DNA of 32,271 nt from JBCBWG01 sp039186015 (GCA_039186015.1 JBCDAH010000049.1:1-32271), one strand, 5' to 3'. Shown: positions 7,143-15,551, numbered from the stretch's first letter. Numbers and translations are program-made. The notes: generated by a model from the sequence alone, not told the origin.

Positions 7143-8552
7143 CTACGATGCCTGCCAGTTGCGGATGTCGACGAATTGACCTGCGATCGCAGCAGCAGCG
7201 GCCATTGCAGGAGACACAAGGTGCGTGCGCCCTTTGTAGCCCTGCCGTCCCTCGAAGTTCCGGTTCGACGTCGAGGCACACCTTTGACCCGGCTTCAACT
7301 GGTCCGGATTCATGCCAAGGCACATGGAACATCCGGGCTCGCGCCAGTCGAATCCAGCGTTGATAAAGATCTTGTCCAACCCTTCCTGTTCGGCCTGAGC
7401 CTTCACCAGTCCGGATCCCGGAACGACGTGGGCGTAGTCCAACCGGTCAGAGATCTTTTTGCCCTCGACGACCTTCGCGACAGCTCGCAGGTCCTCGATA
7501 CGGCCATTGGTGCACGAACCAATCCACACAACATCCAGCGGGATGTCGGTGATCTTGGTGTTGGCTTCCAGGCCCATGTAGGACAGCGCACGTTCGACCG
7601 CGGCTCTCTTGCTGTCGTCCGCAATCCTGGCCGGGTCCGGTGTGGTGCCCTCGATTGAAACGACCTGCTCCGGACTGGTGCCCCATGTTACCGTCGGCGG
7701 CAGGTTGGCGGCATCGAGCGTGATCGCGACGTCGAACGCGGCGTCCGGATCTGACTGCAACGTTTGCCAGTACGCAACTGCCGCTTCCCAGGCGCCACCC
7801 TTTGGTGCCATCGGCCGGCCTTCGAGGTAGGCAAACGTCCGCTCGTCAGGCGCAATCAGCCCGGCGCGTGCGCCACCTTCGATCGACATGTTGCAGACGG
7901 TCATCCGACCTTCCATCGACAGCGCGCGAATGGCTTCGCCTTCGTATTCGATAACGTGACCGGTGCCGCCGGCGGTGCCGATCTGCCCGATGATTGCAAG
8001 GATGATGTCCTTGGCGGTCACGCCAGGCGGCGTTGCGCCATTGACCGTCACCTTCATGTTCTTCGATTTGCGCTGAATAAGCGTCTGGGTCGCGAGGACG
8101 TGCTCCACCTCGGAGGTCCCGATCCCATGAGCCAGCGCACCAAACGCGCCATGCGTCGCCGTGTGGCTGTCGCCGCAAACGATCGTCGTCCCCGGCAACG
8201 TGAAGCCCTGCTCCGGACCAATCACGTGGACGATACCCTGACGCACGTCGGTTTCGTTGAAGTACTCGATCCCGAAGTCCGCAGCGTTCTTCGCTAAGGT
8301 CTCGACCTGGATTCGGCTGTCGTCATCATCGATCCCGACGGATCGATCCGTTGTCGGAACATTATGATCAACGACCGCAAGCGTTTTATCCGGTGCACGA
8401 ACCTTGCGCCCGGCCAACCGCAACCCTTCGAATGCCTGCGGGCTTGTCACTTCGTGGACAAGGTGCCGGTCGATGTAAAGCAGACAGGTTCCGTCTTCTT
8501 GGCGATGGACAACGTGTGCGTCGAAGATTTTGTCATAGAGCGTTTTCGCCAT
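7143..8552 (-). CDS. leuC: 3-isopropylmalate dehydratase large subunit LeuC
   Basis: 469 residues, the standard length of the aconitase-family large subunit that carries the catalytic 4Fe-4S cluster. The three cluster cysteines are visible: C347 in WIGSCTNGR, and C408 and C411 in GCSMCLGMNPD. Other family motifs include DHNVPTTD, VCGDSHTATHGAFG and HVVPGSG. With LeuD it isomerises isopropylmalate in leucine synthesis in the cytoplasm. The start at 8552 is preceded by purine-rich ribosome-binding sequence (GGAGGAG, AAGGG). Upstream lies the LysR terminator and then a leader with two inverted repeats, so leuC probably has its own promoter between about 8553 and 8687. No Leu-rich leader peptide was found there. 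The leuD gene is nearly 5 kb downstream on the same strand. Confidence 0.97.
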   Translation of the reverse strand: MAKTLYDKIFDAHVVHRQEDGTCLLYIDRHLVHEVTSPQAFEGLRLAGRKVRAPDKTLAVVDHNVPTTDRSVGIDDDDSRIQVETLAKNAADFGIEYFNETDVRQGIVHVIGPEQGFTLPGTTIVCGDSHTATHGAFGALAHGIGTSEVEHVLATQTLIQRKSKNMKVTVNGATPPGVTAKDIILAIIGQIGTAGGTGHVIEYEGEAIRALSMEGRMTVCNMSIEGGARAGLIAPDERTFAYLEGRPMAPKGGAWEAAVAYWQTLQSDPDAAFDVAITLDAANLPPTVTWGTSPEQVVSIEGTTPDPARIADDSKRAAVERALSYMGLEANTKITDIPLDVVWIGSCTNGRIEDLRAVAKVVEGKKISDRLDYAHVVPGSGLVKAQAEQEGLDKIFINAGFDWREPGCSMCLGMNPDQLKPGQRCASTSNRNFEGRQGYKGRTHLVSPAMAAAAAIAGQFVDIRNWQAS

Positions 8553-8878
8553 GGCGCTTTGCCCTTACTCCTCCCGTGAGATTCAACGTGCTCTGACGTT
8601 TCCGCTTGCTGAGCACAGCGGCACGCCATAATTGATATGGTGTATGGCATGACGGATGCGGAGCGGTCCAGCCACGTAGGCCCGCTCAAAAAAGACACCG
8701 AGCCAATTTGTAATTGGCCCGGTGAGTCTGAGTGATACCGAAGTATCGAAGAAGGCGTCAAAGGGAGGGTTCGCCTTCACGCTGTCCGTCACAGCGGATA
8801 CATTAGAGGCCACACGTCGCGCAGACGCCACCCATGACCGCGCATGAATGGCATGCTCGCTCCGCATGCTTCGCAGGA
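8553..8878. other. Intergenic region between LysR and leuC: terminator plus structured leuC leader
   Basis: No gene is supported in these 326 bases. From the LysR side it holds the intrinsic terminator at 8688-8724. Nearer leuC are two inverted repeats: GCCATA/TATGGC (8625-8630, 8643-8648) and GTGCTC/GAGCAC (8588-8593, 8611-8616). The second is about 35 bases before the leuC start, inside the probable 5' UTR. These could be an operator or leader hairpins; a possible minus-strand leader frame starting near 8650 contains no leucine codons, which speaks against classical leucine attenuation. Confidence 0.45.
8688..8724 (-). terminator. Intrinsic terminator of the trxB-LysR transcript
   Basis: On the minus strand a 13-base-pair stem (CACCGGGCCAATT paired with AATTGGCTCGGTG, one G-U pair) with a three-base ACA loop is followed directly by TCTTTTTT. 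It begins 154 bases after the LysR stop codon. This is the clearest rho-independent terminator in the window and separates the argB-to-LysR unit from leuC. Confidence 0.9.
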
Positions 8879-9769
8879 TCATTTGCTTGCGCCGCGTGCT
8901 TTTGCCACGAGATAATCCCGCAAAACGTGGACTTTCTTGGCGGTTTTGAGTTCTTCCGGATATACGAACAACACCTGAAGCTTCGGCAGTTCCACGTCGT
9001 TCAGCACCGGGATAAGGTCTTTTTCTTCTTCGGTGAGATACTCTGGCAGCAGTCCAATTCCGATCCCGGATCGGATAGCGTACTTCAGCGCGATCACACT
9101 GTTTGCGCGAAACGCGGGCTGCCGCTCTTCGCGGTTATCCAGCCCGGCCGTTTCCAAAAACCGCAGCGCTGACAAATGATGCGCCGGTGTGCCGCCGTAA
9201 GACACAAATCGGTGCTTATCCAACTCATCAATGGAGCGCGGTGCGCCATACGCTTTGACATAGTTGGTAGACGCAAATGCGCGCATGCGCATTGTCATAA
9301 GCGGCCTGCGGATCAAGTCCGGATTTTCTGGCTCGTGCGTCCAGATCGCGACGTCTGCGGCGCGCATCGCGATATCCATCTGGTCGTCATTCAGCAGCAA
9401 CTCGACACGGATATCCGGATAGAGATCCATAAACTCCCGCAGGCGCTGCGTGACCCACACGGTTCCCAGGCCGATGGGCGCGGTGACCCTGAGATCGCCC
9501 GCCGGTTTCGTCGTTGCATCGGACAGGAGCATCTCTGCCGTTTGTAACCGGTTCATCACATCTGATGCGGTGCGGTAAAGCAGCTCACCCTGTTCCGTCA
9601 GAACCAGGCCGCGCGCGTGCCGGTGAAACAAGGCGACGCCCAATTCCTTTTCGAGAGATGAAACCTGGCGGCTAACAGCGGATTGGCTCATGCGCAGCGT
9701 GTCACCCGCATGCGTAAAGCTACCGGCGTCAGCTGCAGCGTGGAAGATCTTCAGTTTGTCCCAATCCAT
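8879..9769 (-). CDS. LysR-family transcriptional regulator
   Basis: 296 residues with an N-terminal winged helix-turn-helix (about residues 3-62; FHAAADAGSFTHAGDTLRMSQSAVSRQVSSLEKELGV) and a C-terminal effector-binding domain beginning near GDLRVTAPIGLGTVWV. LysR proteins are cytoplasmic tetramers that bind DNA and respond to small ligands. The gene follows trxB on the same strand after a 354-base gap and ends before a strong terminator. A LysR gene next to trxB is a recurrent alphaproteobacterial arrangement, as I recall it. The target and effector are unknown; regulation of trxB or of its own promoter is possible. The initiator ATG at 9769 begins the family-typical MDWDKLKIFHAAA. Confidence 0.93.
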   Translation of the reverse strand: MDWDKLKIFHAAADAGSFTHAGDTLRMSQSAVSRQVSSLEKELGVALFHRHARGLVLTEQGELLYRTASDVMNRLQTAEMLLSDATTKPAGDLRVTAPIGLGTVWVTQRLREFMDLYPDIRVELLLNDDQMDIAMRAADVAIWTHEPENPDLIRRPLMTMRMRAFASTNYVKAYGAPRSIDELDKHRFVSYGGTPAHHLSALRFLETAGLDNREERQPAFRANSVIALKYAIRSGIGIGLLPEYLTEEEKDLIPVLNDVELPKLQVLFVYPEELKTAKKVHVLRDYLVAKARGASK

Positions 9770-10123
9770 GGTTGGCGCTTTCGAGGTTCATTTGCGGCAG
9801 TGTGACGCAAGTCAACAGATGTTCCGGCCATTGGTCGGATTTCGGTAGGCACGCTTTGGTTGGCGGACGGCGCAGCAGAATTGCTCAACCGAAGCAGCTC
9901 GTATGGTGATCGAGAAATTCGCAGGCGCACCGGGAGCGAGCTTTTCGATCACCACACTAGCAAACTATTGATTCTCGTGTCTCTTTTGATTCTGAAGTTC
10001 GCGACGGATCCAAGATCAGAAAACGGCCGAACTTCGAAAACCGAACCCGAGAGCCGATCGGGACGATAAGACCAAAACCTACAACGGCTTTTCGTCTTCG
10101 ATGGCGCCGCGAGCTGCGGATGG
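9770..10123. other. Intergenic region between trxB and LysR
   Basis: These 354 bases hold no credible coding sequence. The main structure is the inverted repeat at 9904-9954, listed separately. A shorter stem, CCCGA/TCGGG, lies near 10046-10062. The half nearest LysR should contain its promoter, and LysR operators usually sit there, but no convincing T-N11-A palindrome or -10/-35 pair was identified. Confidence 0.35.
9904..9954. repeat. Inverted repeat with 10-base perfect arms
   Basis: TGGTGATCGA at 9904-9913 and its exact reverse complement at 9945-9954 enclose 31 bases. The stem extends to 13 pairs if a G-U pair is allowed on the plus strand. There is no U-tract. It could be an RNA hairpin in the trxB 3' region or a LysR-proximal regulatory structure. 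Confidence 0.5.
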
Positions 10124-11089
10124 TTACTCCGCTGCTTCTGCCACGCTTTCGGCCGCTGCAAGGTACTTCTCGGCCTCCAGCGCCGCCATACAGCCCATAC
10201 CGGCTGCGGTTACGGCCTGTCTGTAGATATCGTCTGTCACGTCTCCGGCAGCGAAAACGCCCGGAACAGATGTTGCTGTCGAATCTGGTGCCGTTACAAC
10301 GTAGCCTGATGGTTTCATGTCCAGCTTGCCCGCGAACAGCTCCGTCGCAGGCGCGTGTCCGATTGCAACGAAGACGCCGTCTGCGTCCACAACCGAGGCT
10401 TCTCCACTTTTGACGTTGGCAAGTTTGACCCCGGTCACCCGTGTCGGGTCGCTCGCGCCAAGAAACTCCTCAACGACTGAGTCCCAGATCATTTCGATCT
10501 TTGGGTGTTTGAACAATCGGTCTTGTAGAATTCGTTCCGCCCGCAGACTATCGCGCCGATGGATCAATGTCACCTTGGTCGCGAAGTTGGTCAGAAACAG
10601 TGCCTCTTCGACAGCCGTATTCCCACCGCCGATGACTATAACCTCTTTGCCGCGGTAGAAAAAGCCATCGCACGTTGCGCACGCAGATACGCCGTGCCCC
10701 TTGTAAGTCTCTTCCGACGGCAACTCGAGCCAACGCGCTTGCGCTCCCGTGCAGATGATCAATGAGTCGCAGGTATAACGCGCGCCTTCATCCCCAATCA
10801 GCGCGAACGGTCGCACTGACAGGTCCACGTCTGTGACGTGGTCCATAACGATCTCCGTGCCGCAATTCTCGGCCTGGGCCTGCATCTGCTCCATCAGCCA
10901 TGGGCCCTGGATTGGGTCTGCGAAGCCCGGGTAGTTCTCGACGTCCGTCGTGATCGTCAGCTGTCCGCCGGGCTGTATGCCCTGAATCAGCAGCGGTTGA
11001 AGCATTGCGCGTGCGGCGTACACGGCCGCCGTATACCCGGCCGGTCCGGAGCCGAGAATGATCACTTTGGCATGTTTGGCGGCGGTCAT
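10124..11089 (-). CDS. trxB: Thioredoxin reductase TrxB
   Basis: 321 residues with FAD-binding GSGPAGYTAA near the start, the redox-active CATC (C137, C140), the NADPH-binding GGGNTAVEEA, and the C-terminal FAD motif AAGDVTDD. This is the low-molecular-weight thioredoxin reductase that passes electrons from NADPH to thioredoxin in the cytoplasm. The start at 11089 is preferred over the Met five codons upstream (11104), because GGGAG lies six bases before it and the protein then begins with the family-typical MTAAKHAKVIILGSGPAG. It follows the HAD nucleotidase gene by 78 bases on the same strand and precedes the LysR gene. Confidence 0.96.
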   Translation of the reverse strand: MTAAKHAKVIILGSGPAGYTAAVYAARAMLQPLLIQGIQPGGQLTITTDVENYPGFADPIQGPWLMEQMQAQAENCGTEIVMDHVTDVDLSVRPFALIGDEGARYTCDSLIICTGAQARWLELPSEETYKGHGVSACATCDGFFYRGKEVIVIGGGNTAVEEALFLTNFATKVTLIHRRDSLRAERILQDRLFKHPKIEMIWDSVVEEFLGASDPTRVTGVKLANVKSGEASVVDADGVFVAIGHAPATELFAGKLDMKPSGYVVTAPDSTATSVPGVFAAGDVTDDIYRQAVTAAGMGCMAALEAEKYLAAAESVAEAAE

Positions 11090-11167
11090 GCGTGTCTCCC
11101 GCATGGTGTCAACGATATGGGCGGAAAGTGATCTCGGCTGTCGCTCTGGTCAAGACATGTAGTGGAC

Positions 11168-11914
11168 TCACACCTGTCGAAGCCGATCCGCGACCTGTTC
11201 GAGAAAACCCTGAAGATCAGTGGTGACATGATGGATGTACTCCGGGGCTTCGGTCCAGCGGCGCATGTGCTGCTGCACAGGATGATCCGGATAGTTCGAG
11301 TGGACGAGTACGGTCGTCATGCCGATGACATGGGCCGGTTCCAGGTTGTGCGGCATATCCTCAAACATAGCAGATTCTTCGCCGATCACGCCATGCCTTG
11401 AAATCAAACGATCATAGGCGTTGGCGTCCGCCTTCGGCACAAAGTCGGTCGCCACAACATCCATGATGTCTTCAAACAGATGGAGAATGCCGAGCTTACC
11501 GGCAACGTTCTCAGCATGCTTGCGGGATCCTGCCGTGAATATCAGCTTGCGGCCCGGCAGGGCGGCAATGGCCTCCGCCAGCTCCGGGTGTTCCGGCACC
11601 GGCGTGAGGTCGATGTCGTGCACGTACTCCAAAAAGTGATCGGGCTTCATGCCATGAATTTTCATGAGCCCGGCCAGCGTTGTGCCGTACTGGCGGTAGT
11701 AGCTCTTCTGGAGATGGCGGGCATAGGCGGCCGGAATGCCGATGTGTTCCGCGATAAACGCCGTCATGCGCTGATCGACCTGGGCAAACAGGTTGCAATC
11801 CGCAGGATACAGCGTGTTATCCAGATCAAAAACCCACGCCTTTGTGTCGGCAAACCCCCGGAGGCCGCGCCCGACAAATCCCGGCTGTTCGATTGCGCCG
11901 TCACGCCCCGTCAT
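11168..11914 (-). CDS. HAD-superfamily pyrimidine 5'-nucleotidase
   Basis: 248 residues. HAD motif I is WVFDLDNTLYP (D30 nucleophile, D32 acid/base), motif II is IFTAGS, motif III the Lys in FVPKADANAYD, and motif IV is MFEDMPHNLEPA. The alpha-helical cap and the DLDNTLYP...DCNLFAQVDQRM start are typical of the bacterial relatives of yeast Sdt1, which dephosphorylate pyrimidine nucleotides. The frame is open further upstream into argB, but ATG at 11914 is chosen because it overlaps the argB stop as ATGA, implying translational coupling. Its job beside arginine synthesis is not obvious; carbamoyl phosphate, shared by arginine and pyrimidine pathways, is one speculative link. Confidence 0.9.
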   Translation of the reverse strand: MTGRDGAIEQPGFVGRGLRGFADTKAWVFDLDNTLYPADCNLFAQVDQRMTAFIAEHIGIPAAYARHLQKSYYRQYGTTLAGLMKIHGMKPDHFLEYVHDIDLTPVPEHPELAEAIAALPGRKLIFTAGSRKHAENVAGKLGILHLFEDIMDVVATDFVPKADANAYDRLISRHGVIGEESAMFEDMPHNLEPAHVIGMTTVLVHSNYPDHPVQQHMRRWTEAPEYIHHVTTDLQGFLEQVADRLRQV

Positions 11915-12870
11915 GTGCGCAAGTCCGTTGGCTTGTCCGAGCATCGCACCATGGTGCCCGCACCATGATCGGTCAGCAATTCGAGAAGCACGCTGTGCTT
12001 GACCTTGCCGTTGATGATCACGACGGCTTCCACGCCGTTGTTGACGACCTCGACGCAACCTTCGATCTTCGGGATCATCCCACCCGATATTGTGCCGTTG
12101 CGGATCAGCACGCGCGCCGTATCGGGTGTCAGCTCTTGAATGAGCGCACCATTGGCATCCAACACACCAGCCACATCTGTCAGGAGCAGCAGGCGTTTGG
12201 CTTTGGCAGCGACCGCAACGGCTGACGCGAACGTATCTGCATTTACGTTCAGAGTTTCGCCATCGGGGCCTGCGGCAATCGGGGCAATCACGGGGATCAA
12301 GTCGGACTGGCTGATGACATCAACAATGTGGGGATCGACATTCATGGGTTCGCCGACATAGCCGATGTCCACCGCCTTCATCAGGTTCGATTCGGGATCC
12401 GGGATTTCGGTGATCTGCCGCGCCGTCATCAAGTTTGCGTCTTTGCCGGAAATCCCGACGGCCTGACCGCCTTGCCGGTTGATTGCAGAGACAATCTCTT
12501 TGTTGATAGCGCCGGCCAGGACCATTTCCACCACTTCAACGGTGGGCTTGTCCGTAACGCGGAGGCCGTGGACAAAGTCCGAATCGATGTTGAGTTTGTC
12601 GAGCATGCGGGCGATCTGCGGACCGCCGCCATGGACAACAATCGGATTCACGCCGGATTGTTTCAGATAGACAATGTCTTGGGCGAACGCATCGGAGAGG
12701 CCGGGGTCACCCATCGCATGTCCGCCAAACTTCACGACGATGGTCTTGGCGTCATAGCGCAGGATATACGGCAGAGCTTCCGCAAGAATTCGCGCCTTTT
12801 CCGGCGCGGTAATGGGCAGAATGTCGGGATCGGTTGTCGAAGGCGCCGGTGTATCGGTCAGGTCAGTCAT
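11911..12870 (-). CDS. argB: N-acetylglutamate kinase ArgB
   Basis: 319 residues of the amino acid kinase family. It phosphorylates N-acetylglutamate, the second step of arginine synthesis. Visible motifs are VVKFGGHAM (phosphate loop), VVHGGGPQI (substrate site), the central VGISGKDANLMTA, and GGMIPKIEG near the C-terminus. An N-terminal helix of about 25 residues precedes the kinase core, as in the hexameric arginine-inhibited enzymes, so feedback inhibition is likely but inferred. The frame extends 19 codons further upstream, but ATG at 12870 is preferred because GAGGAAACACC directly before it is a good ribosome site. The stop overlaps the start of the HAD nucleotidase gene. An opposite-strand gene separates it from engB. 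Confidence 0.96.
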   Translation of the reverse strand: MTDLTDTPAPSTTDPDILPITAPEKARILAEALPYILRYDAKTIVVKFGGHAMGDPGLSDAFAQDIVYLKQSGVNPIVVHGGGPQIARMLDKLNIDSDFVHGLRVTDKPTVEVVEMVLAGAINKEIVSAINRQGGQAVGISGKDANLMTARQITEIPDPESNLMKAVDIGYVGEPMNVDPHIVDVISQSDLIPVIAPIAAGPDGETLNVNADTFASAVAVAAKAKRLLLLTDVAGVLDANGALIQELTPDTARVLIRNGTISGGMIPKIEGCVEVVNNGVEAVVIINGKVKHSVLLELLTDHGAGTMVRCSDKPTDLRT

Positions 12871-13128
12871 GGTGTTTCCTCGGTCAGCGGGCCGATCCAG
12901 CCATCCCTGTTTACCAGGGTGCGACAATCGTTACGGTCTGCGTGTATCATCCTCACAAAGCCGCCGTAGTCTAATGCGTTAGGGTAATCTGTATCTGGTG
13001 CTGCACCAACACCGTATGCGCAACTGGGTGGTGGTCCTCTTTAGGGCTCGACGCGACCGCGAGGCGCACGTACATGCGAGTAGGCGGCGGGACTTCAGAA
13101 TACCGGTCTCGCCGACCCGGAGCCAGGA

Positions 13129-14853
13129 ATGTTGCACGCTTTCGCCGAATTACTTCAAACTGCCGGTCCGAACCCCACGCTGGCTGCAACGATTCACCGC
13201 GCGCAGGCTTATGCGCGTGAACAATCGCATCGGCGCGTGACGCTCGAGCACCTGCTGTTAGCCCTGACCGAAGACGGTGACGCGTCCCTCGTTCTAACAG
13301 CATGTAATATAGATTTCATGCGGTTGAAGCATGACGTCGGCGGTTATCTGGGTCGATTGGACGACCGCTTGGGTCCCAGCGATTCGCAAGAGCCCGACGC
13401 ACACGACGATCTGATTCGCATTTTCCGGGTTGCGGCTGCTGCTGCGACGCAGCGCAATCGATCACCGAATGGGGGATTGGTACTGGCTGCGATCGTTGGC
13501 GACGGCAGATCACCTGCGGCCAGTATGTTGCGCTCGCAAGGGCTGACGTTCGACGAAGCCGTTCGTGCGCTGCAGGAGGCGAATGCGAACCTGCGCGCGT
13601 CGGGGCAACCACCAGCCGCCGGCACGCAACCACCGGGTGGCGGGCAACCGGGACAGCCTTCGCAGCCGGCGTCCAGCCCACGTATGCCGCTGCGCGAGAC
13701 GATCAGCGCTGCGAACTCAGCCCCGCAACCAACACAACCTCGCCAGTCGATGCCGGCCTCGGGGCAGCAGCGGTTACCGGCAGCAAACCCGCATGCCACT
13801 GAGCAGATTCTCGCAGACGCGCGGCGGAAGGTTGACGCCGCGCGCGCGGTCGCACCGCGCATTGGACATCCCCCACCGTCTCAGGCCGCACCACAAGGCA
13901 CATCAAAAGATGGGCTGGCGCGCCTGACCCGCCCGGCAACGTCGGAAGTGACCGCGCCGGCCCCGGGTCAACGTAGCCAGCCAGCTTCCGGTCTGCCGGC
14001 TGCGCAGCCAACGCGGGCACCGGTTGCACCGCGCATTGGTGGCCCTGTCGGTGGCCCCCAAGCACCTGCGGCACCAGTGGCACCGTCGCCATCCACCAAT
14101 CCAGCCCCGCCGCAGCAGCGGCCAGACCCACGCCGCACTGCGCCATCATCTCGCGGCGGTCCGAACAATGGGCGGCCGCCGGTTCCGGGCCCGACAACGC
14201 AGCCGCCAGGCGCGCGCCAGGCGCAACCTCAACCGCAACAGCCGCGTCCGGCACCACGAGGGCCTGGCGTCGCATCTGCGCCCGGTATGGCACCGCCTCA
14301 GCAACAGGCGGCGGCACCTTCAAGCCGCCCCCCCGAGAACGGCAAGCTTACCGCAGCCGTGCCTCGGCGCATGCGGGCCATGGTGTCTGAGACCGTCGAA
14401 GTTCGCATTGCGCGGCACGAGATCGAAGCGATCACGGGCGAGTCGCTTCGCGGCGATGGAGGAGACGGCGTGATTGCGCGAGCGATGACGATCCGCCTTC
14501 GTGCACCGCAAGGTGGCCTTTACGTCGAATCGGTTGCGCCGGAAACTCAGTGGATCGAAAACCGGGTTGGATTGCTGGCTGATGAGTTCGCCATCTGGCG
14601 CTGGACTGTCACGCCGAAGTCAAAGGGGAAACAACAGCTCCAGTTGTCGATGGCGCTGCGGACGTTGACGCGGGATGGACACGCAGCGGAAACGCCGCTG
14701 CCGAATGAGCGGATTGATGTCCGTGTCGCCGGCAACATCAACGCCCGGTTACTCAGACTGTTCGGCTGGTCGATCGCCGCTGGTATCGGAGCTGCTTGTG
14801 TGTATTTCGGCCCCGATCTGATGCGCATCGGCTTCGATCTTGCGGGGCTGTAG
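13129..14853 (+). CDS. Tail-anchored protein with Clp N-domain, Pro-rich linker and unknown C-terminal domain
   Basis: 574 residues. Residues 1-157 hold two helical repeats of the ClpA/ClpB N-domain type: first TIHRAQAYAREQSHRRVTLEHLLLAL, then a second copy around DLIRIFRVAAAAATQR...GLVLAAIVGDGRSPAASML. No Walker A, Walker B or other AAA+ motif follows. Residues about 160-404 are Pro/Ala/Gln-rich and probably disordered, with VAPRIG repeated at 241 and 299. Residues 405-540 form a compact, probably beta-rich domain with a WRWTVTPKSKGKQQLQL segment (W490, W492). Residues 541-561 are a single hydrophobic helix near the end, suggesting tail anchoring with the rest in the cytoplasm. CGGAG six bases before ATG supports the start. 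It lies alone on the plus strand between engB and argB. Function unknown; substrate recruitment or adaptor work is speculation. Confidence 0.85.
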   Translation: MLHAFAELLQTAGPNPTLAATIHRAQAYAREQSHRRVTLEHLLLALTEDGDASLVLTACNIDFMRLKHDVGGYLGRLDDRLGPSDSQEPDAHDDLIRIFRVAAAAATQRNRSPNGGLVLAAIVGDGRSPAASMLRSQGLTFDEAVRALQEANANLRASGQPPAAGTQPPGGGQPGQPSQPASSPRMPLRETISAANSAPQPTQPRQSMPASGQQRLPAANPHATEQILADARRKVDAARAVAPRIGHPPPSQAAPQGTSKDGLARLTRPATSEVTAPAPGQRSQPASGLPAAQPTRAPVAPRIGGPVGGPQAPAAPVAPSPSTNPAPPQQRPDPRRTAPSSRGGPNNGRPPVPGPTTQPPGARQAQPQPQQPRPAPRGPGVASAPGMAPPQQQAAAPSSRPPENGKLTAAVPRRMRAMVSETVEVRIARHEIEAITGESLRGDGGDGVIARAMTIRLRAPQGGLYVESVAPETQWIENRVGLLADEFAIWRWTVTPKSKGKQQLQLSMALRTLTRDGHAAETPLPNERIDVRVAGNINARLLRLFGWSIAAGIGAACVYFGPDLMRIGFDLAGL

Positions 14854-14888
14854 GCCCCCCGTCAGATGAGCTGGAACCGTTCCCGCGC

Positions 14889-15551
14889 TTATGCCGGCTT
14901 GAGATGCTCCGGGTCGATAAGCGCGGCAGAAAGAACGGCTTGGCGAAGCTCTGAAATACCGATCCGTTTTTCGGACGAGGTTGCAATAACTTCGGGTACC
15001 GCAGCGGGATGCTCTTTCAGGCTGTCCTGCGTCGCGGCGACGACCCGCTCAACCGCACCGCCCTTCAGCTTGTCAATCTTTGTCAGAACGACTTGATACG
15101 GCACGGCCGACGTGTCGAGCATGCCCATGATCTCGGTATCATTAGCCTTAAGACCATGGCGCGCATCAATCAGCAGGAACACCCGGCGGAGCAGCTGCCT
15201 GCCGCGCAGATAGTCCTTGATGAGCTCGGTCCAGGCATAGACCTTGCCCTTCGGCGCACGTGCGAATCCGTATCCTGGCATGTCGACCAAAAGCAGCGGG
15301 ACTCCGTCCGATCGAAAGAAGTTCAATTCCTGTGTGCGGCCTGGTGTGTTGGAGGTTCGCGCGATGCCGCTTTGGCGCAGCAGTGCGTTGATCAGGCTTG
15401 ATTTGCCAACGTTGGATCGGCCGGCAAACGCGATCTCCGAGACTTCACCCTCGGGCAGAAAGTCCAGACTTGGCACACCCATAACGAACTCCCAGCGACG
15501 CTCGAATAAGAGTTCGGCCTGGCGTCCGGATTTGTCGTTGCTTTCCACCAT
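14889..15551 (-). CDS. engB: Ribosome-biogenesis GTPase EngB (YihA/YsxC)
   Basis: 220 residues with the GTPase boxes in order: G1 AGRSNVGKSSL, G2 region with the conserved RTSNTPGRTQELNFF, G3 DMPGYG, G4 TKIDK and G5 ATSS. This is the essential single-domain TRAFAC GTPase that assists large-subunit assembly. The gene follows yidC by 42 bases on the minus strand, the normal alphaproteobacterial order. Its 3' end converges with the Clp N-domain gene only 35 bases away, with no obvious terminator between. Confidence 0.96.
   Translation of the reverse strand: MVESNDKSGRQAELLFERRWEFVMGVPSLDFLPEGEVSEIAFAGRSNVGKSSLINALLRQSGIARTSNTPGRTQELNFFRSDGVPLLLVDMPGYGFARAPKGKVYAWTELIKDYLRGRQLLRRVFLLIDARHGLKANDTEIMGMLDTSAVPYQVVLTKIDKLKGGAVERVVAATQDSLKEHPAAVPEVIATSSEKRIGISELRQAVLSAALIDPEHLKPA

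Noticed and set aside
8600..8655. Leucine attenuator peptide upstream of leuC
   Set aside because: The only short minus-strand frame contains no leucine codons.
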